From NCBI GenBank assembly GCA_046728175.1, contig JBKPEA010000049.1:1-64000 (forward strand): a DNA stretch of 64,000 nt, in the 5' to 3' direction. The number at the start of each line of letters is the position of its first letter. Positions within the stretch are counted from its first letter, which is position 1. The position numbers and the translations under genes were made by a program. This DNA comes from JAFAHS01 sp046728175 (GTDB lineage: Bacteria > Desulfobacterota > Binatia > Binatales > Binataceae). Of this stretch, positions 62,030 to 64,000 are shown in pieces. Below the pieces are notes generated by a model. That model had not been told where the DNA came from. It did not search any database and saw nothing but the letters and a program-made list of their open reading frames with translations.

Positions 62030-62634
62030 CTTCGCCTCATAAACCGGCTCCGAGGGACACTGGCGCTCCCACCCTTCGGGGACTGCTCAACGTTCCCAAC
62101 TTCCTGACCTTGTGCCGGGTGGGTTCGATTCCCCTCTTCCTTTCGTTTTTGAGCCGCCATCAATACACGGAAGCACTCTACGTTTTCGTGGCCGCCGCAT
62201 TGACCGATGCTCTGGATGGGACGGTCGCGCGGTGGTTCAATGCGCGCACCGAAATCGGCGCCTTCCTCGATCCCTTTGCGGACAAGCTGATGCTGGTTTC
62301 CGCGTTTGTGGTTTTGACCGTGGAACAGGATCTGCCCGGTTGGCTGCTGGGCGTGGTGGTCATCCGCGATGTGGTGGTCGTGGGCGGCTACCTGATGCTC
62401 GCGTTTTTTACCAGCGAGCGAATGCCGGTAAGACCAAGCTACCTCGGGAAACTGAGTACCGTCCTTCAGCTCGCCTGCGTAGTCGCTACCCTGCTTCGGA
62501 TGGGAGTGGAGTGGTCGAATTACTGGTACGGGCTGCTTTACCTGACCGTAGGAATCACGGCCCTCTCGGGTGTCCACTATTCGTACCGTGGTCTGGTTTG
62601 GCTAGGCTCCCGCGAACCGGAGATGTTCAGCTGA
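62020..62634 (+). CDS. pgsA: CDP-alcohol phosphatidyltransferase, PgsA-like
   Basis: 204 residues with about five membrane helices. The CDP-alcohol motif is intact in AAALTDALDGTVARWFNART and EIGAFLDPFADK (D..DG..AR........G...D...D). Similarity to phosphatidylglycerophosphate synthase, the first committed step to phosphatidylglycerol and cardiolipin. Overlaps hflX, so likely cotranscribed. Confidence 0.9.
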   Translation: MAVASPHKPAPRDTGAPTLRGLLNVPNFLTLCRVGSIPLFLSFLSRHQYTEALYVFVAAALTDALDGTVARWFNARTEIGAFLDPFADKLMLVSAFVVLTVEQDLPGWLLGVVVIRDVVVVGGYLMLAFFTSERMPVRPSYLGKLSTVLQLACVVATLLRMGVEWSNYWYGLLYLTVGITALSGVHYSYRGLVWLGSREPEMFS

Positions 62635-62836
62635 TACCCCGGTCTCTCCTCCGGCCCCAAATTCCGTGGGGGAGCGAGAGGTCAATCGAACCATTGCCAA
62701 GTACCCAGAGAGGAAAACCCTCCACGCTCTCACGCTCACCCGGTGGTCCTCAGCATGCTGCAGCTAACGCGAAGCTGAAATGGGTTGACCAGCGAACCAT
62801 CCGTTTTTCCTCCCGGAATCGTGGCGAGGTCGGCGC

Positions 62837-63685
62837 GTGACGTTCGTTCTTTCCGACCAATTTCGCTCCGAAACCGCGATTCGGTTGATCGCGGCGGTTA
62901 TGGTGTTCGCGGCGATAGCCCTGGCTGAGGGCGCGATGCCGCGGCGCGACCGTTCCTTCTCACGACGCGCTCGGTGGCCTGCGAACCTCGCAATCGTAGT
63001 GATCAACAATTTTACCGTACGAATTTTGCTTCCCATCACCGCGATCGGAGCCGCACTCGTCGCCGAACAGCGCGGGAGCGGATTACTCAATCGGATCCCG
63101 CTGCCAGGCGCGATCGCGCTCGTGATGGCTGTGATCGCGCTTGATCTGGCGATCTATTTGCAGCACCGAGTGTTTCACGCGGTTCCCGTGCTGTGGCGAA
63201 TTCACCGCATGCACCACGCAGACCTCGACTTCGACGTAACTACCGGTCTGCGATTTCATCCGCTGGAGATCGTCATCTCGATGCTCATAAAGATCGGCAT
63301 CGTGCTCGCAATCGGTGCCTCAGCAATGGCGGTGCTGGCGTTTGAGGTGCTATTGAACGCTACCTCGATGTTCAACCATGGCAATGTGGGAATTCCCGAA
63401 GAGACCGATCGATGGCTTAGATGGATCCTCGTAACCCCCGACATGCATCGTGTCCATCATTCCATCGTGCGAGCGGAAACCAATAGCAACTTCGGCTTCA
63501 ACCTACCCTGGTGGGACTACCTGATGCGGACATATCGGGCTCAGCCTGCTGCCGGTCATTTCGGAATGACCATCGGCATAGACCAGTTCCGCTCGAGCGA
63601 AGAGCTGAACCTGATGCCTTTGCTGACCCAGCCGTTTCGCGGCGTGGCCGGTGGGTATCCGACGTGGACAAAACTGCCCCGGTAA
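62837..63685 (+). CDS. sterol desaturase/fatty acid hydroxylase family protein
   Basis: 282 residues from GTG. Four to five membrane segments and the histidine clusters of the diiron hydroxylase family: QHRVFHAVPVLWRIHRMHHA (HxxxH, HxxHH), FNHGNVG and MHRVHHSIVRAETNSNFGFN (HxxHH). Members hydroxylate or desaturate sterols, carotenoids or fatty acids. The substrate is not determinable. Distinct from the acyl desaturase at 17 kb. Confidence 0.88.
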   Translation: MTFVLSDQFRSETAIRLIAAVMVFAAIALAEGAMPRRDRSFSRRARWPANLAIVVINNFTVRILLPITAIGAALVAEQRGSGLLNRIPLPGAIALVMAVIALDLAIYLQHRVFHAVPVLWRIHRMHHADLDFDVTTGLRFHPLEIVISMLIKIGIVLAIGASAMAVLAFEVLLNATSMFNHGNVGIPEETDRWLRWILVTPDMHRVHHSIVRAETNSNFGFNLPWWDYLMRTYRAQPAAGHFGMTIGIDQFRSSEELNLMPLLTQPFRGVAGGYPTWTKLPR

Positions 63686-63735
63686 TGCACAAGAGGGCCC
63701 ACTTCATCTCATCATGAAGCAAGGCTGCCCGGCGA

Positions 63736-64000
63736 TCATATCGCGTCTGCGACTTGAGCCATCGCGGCTAACCACGTCGGCGTTTCACGACCGAGCCGTC
63801 GAAGCGCCCACTTCAGCGTCACAAGCAGCTGACTTCTCTGAAATGCCCGCAACCTGGGGAGACCCGGCAGCTCCGGAAGCCAGGCGCGGTCTGCGAAAAA
63901 CGCCGCGGCGACGCAAACCGCCGCCTCCATGATTTTGGGGTCCAATGGATGAACCTCCCGGTACCAGTCAAGAATGGTCTCGGGATCAAGCGGCGACTCA
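63736..64000 (-). CDS. hypothetical protein, C-terminal part (runs off window)
   Basis: Open from the window edge: ESPLDPETILDWYREVHPLD, PKIMEAAVCVAAAFFADRAW, then LPGLPRLRAFQRSQLLVTLK and stop at 63736. At least 88 residues; no start within the window. Not recognised. Convergent with the sterol-desaturase-type gene. Confidence 0.55.
   Translation of the reverse strand, partial: ESPLDPETILDWYREVHPLDPKIMEAAVCVAAAFFADRAWLPELPGLPRLRAFQRSQLLVTLKWALRRLGRETPTWLAAMAQVADAI

Noticed and set aside
1..64000. CRISPR array or origin of replication
   Set aside because: No regularly spaced repeats and no DnaA-box cluster were seen on reading through the window.

Overview
The window is about 64 kb of GC-rich bacterial chromosome. 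The housekeeping set (ftsY, zapB-like/zapA, a 6S-like RNA, fau, rny, ispE, prs, rplY/ctc, dnaE, hflX, pgsA, def) is that of a Gram-negative, deltaproteobacteria-like lineage. A lone MlaC, a thaumatin-like relic, a nitrile hydratase operon, a P450 and a MeaB GTPase fit an uncultivated soil or sediment group such as Binatota. That placement is an inference from gene content and is not secure.

Region by region. (1) 0.1-2.4 kb: a minus-strand catabolic operon of an SDR dehydrogenase, an isocitrate lyase/PEP mutase family enzyme and a broken 3-isopropylmalate dehydratase large subunit. (2) 2.5-7.5 kb: conserved cell-division and RNA block ftsY - zapB-like - zapA - 6S RNA - fau - rny, then a ferritin-like protein. 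(3) 7.7-16.8 kb: a tRNA-Gln/tRNA-Glu pair followed by an integrative-element scar. Its tyrosine integrase is cut right at the catalytic Tyr codon by an IS256-family element, whose target duplication is still readable. After it come an excisionase-like gene, a frameshifted ArsR regulator, an IS110 relic, intact truncated haemoglobin and MOSC genes, and decayed methyltransferase and membrane-protein genes. (4) 17-19.2 kb: a translationally coupled DEAD-box helicase/fatty-acid desaturase pair. (5) 19.5-32 kb: accessory DNA. It holds a tRNA-Ser with an enlarged D-loop, a 2-kb IS256-family unit carrying a SnoaL-like passenger gene between an 8-bp target duplication, small lipoprotein genes, a CmcJ-like oxidoreductase, a dead haloacid dehalogenase, and a P450 / heme N-demethylase-like (DUF3445) / DUF1646 transporter group. 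(6) 32-38.4 kb: glycogen metabolism (pgm divergent from glgP), a frameshifted ankyrin gene and an MBL-rhodanese sulfur enzyme. (7) 38.8-40.6 kb: a wrecked thaumatin-like gene. (8) 40.7-48.5 kb: MlaC, peptide deformylase, a Gld-type ABC exporter operon and a cobalt-type nitrile hydratase operon. (9) 49-51.5 kb: a duplicated tRNA(CAT) segment enclosing MscS and hydrolase relics. (10) 51.5-63.7 kb: metallophosphoesterase/MeaB, ispE, tRNA-Gln, prs, ctc, dnaE, hflX, pgsA and a sterol-desaturase-type enzyme.

The core genes are intact, while the accessory stretches hold about a dozen clear pseudogenes. Frameshifts and stops are therefore concentrated in dispensable DNA, which argues against uniform sequencing error. 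No CRISPR array, prophage structural module or known defence system was seen.
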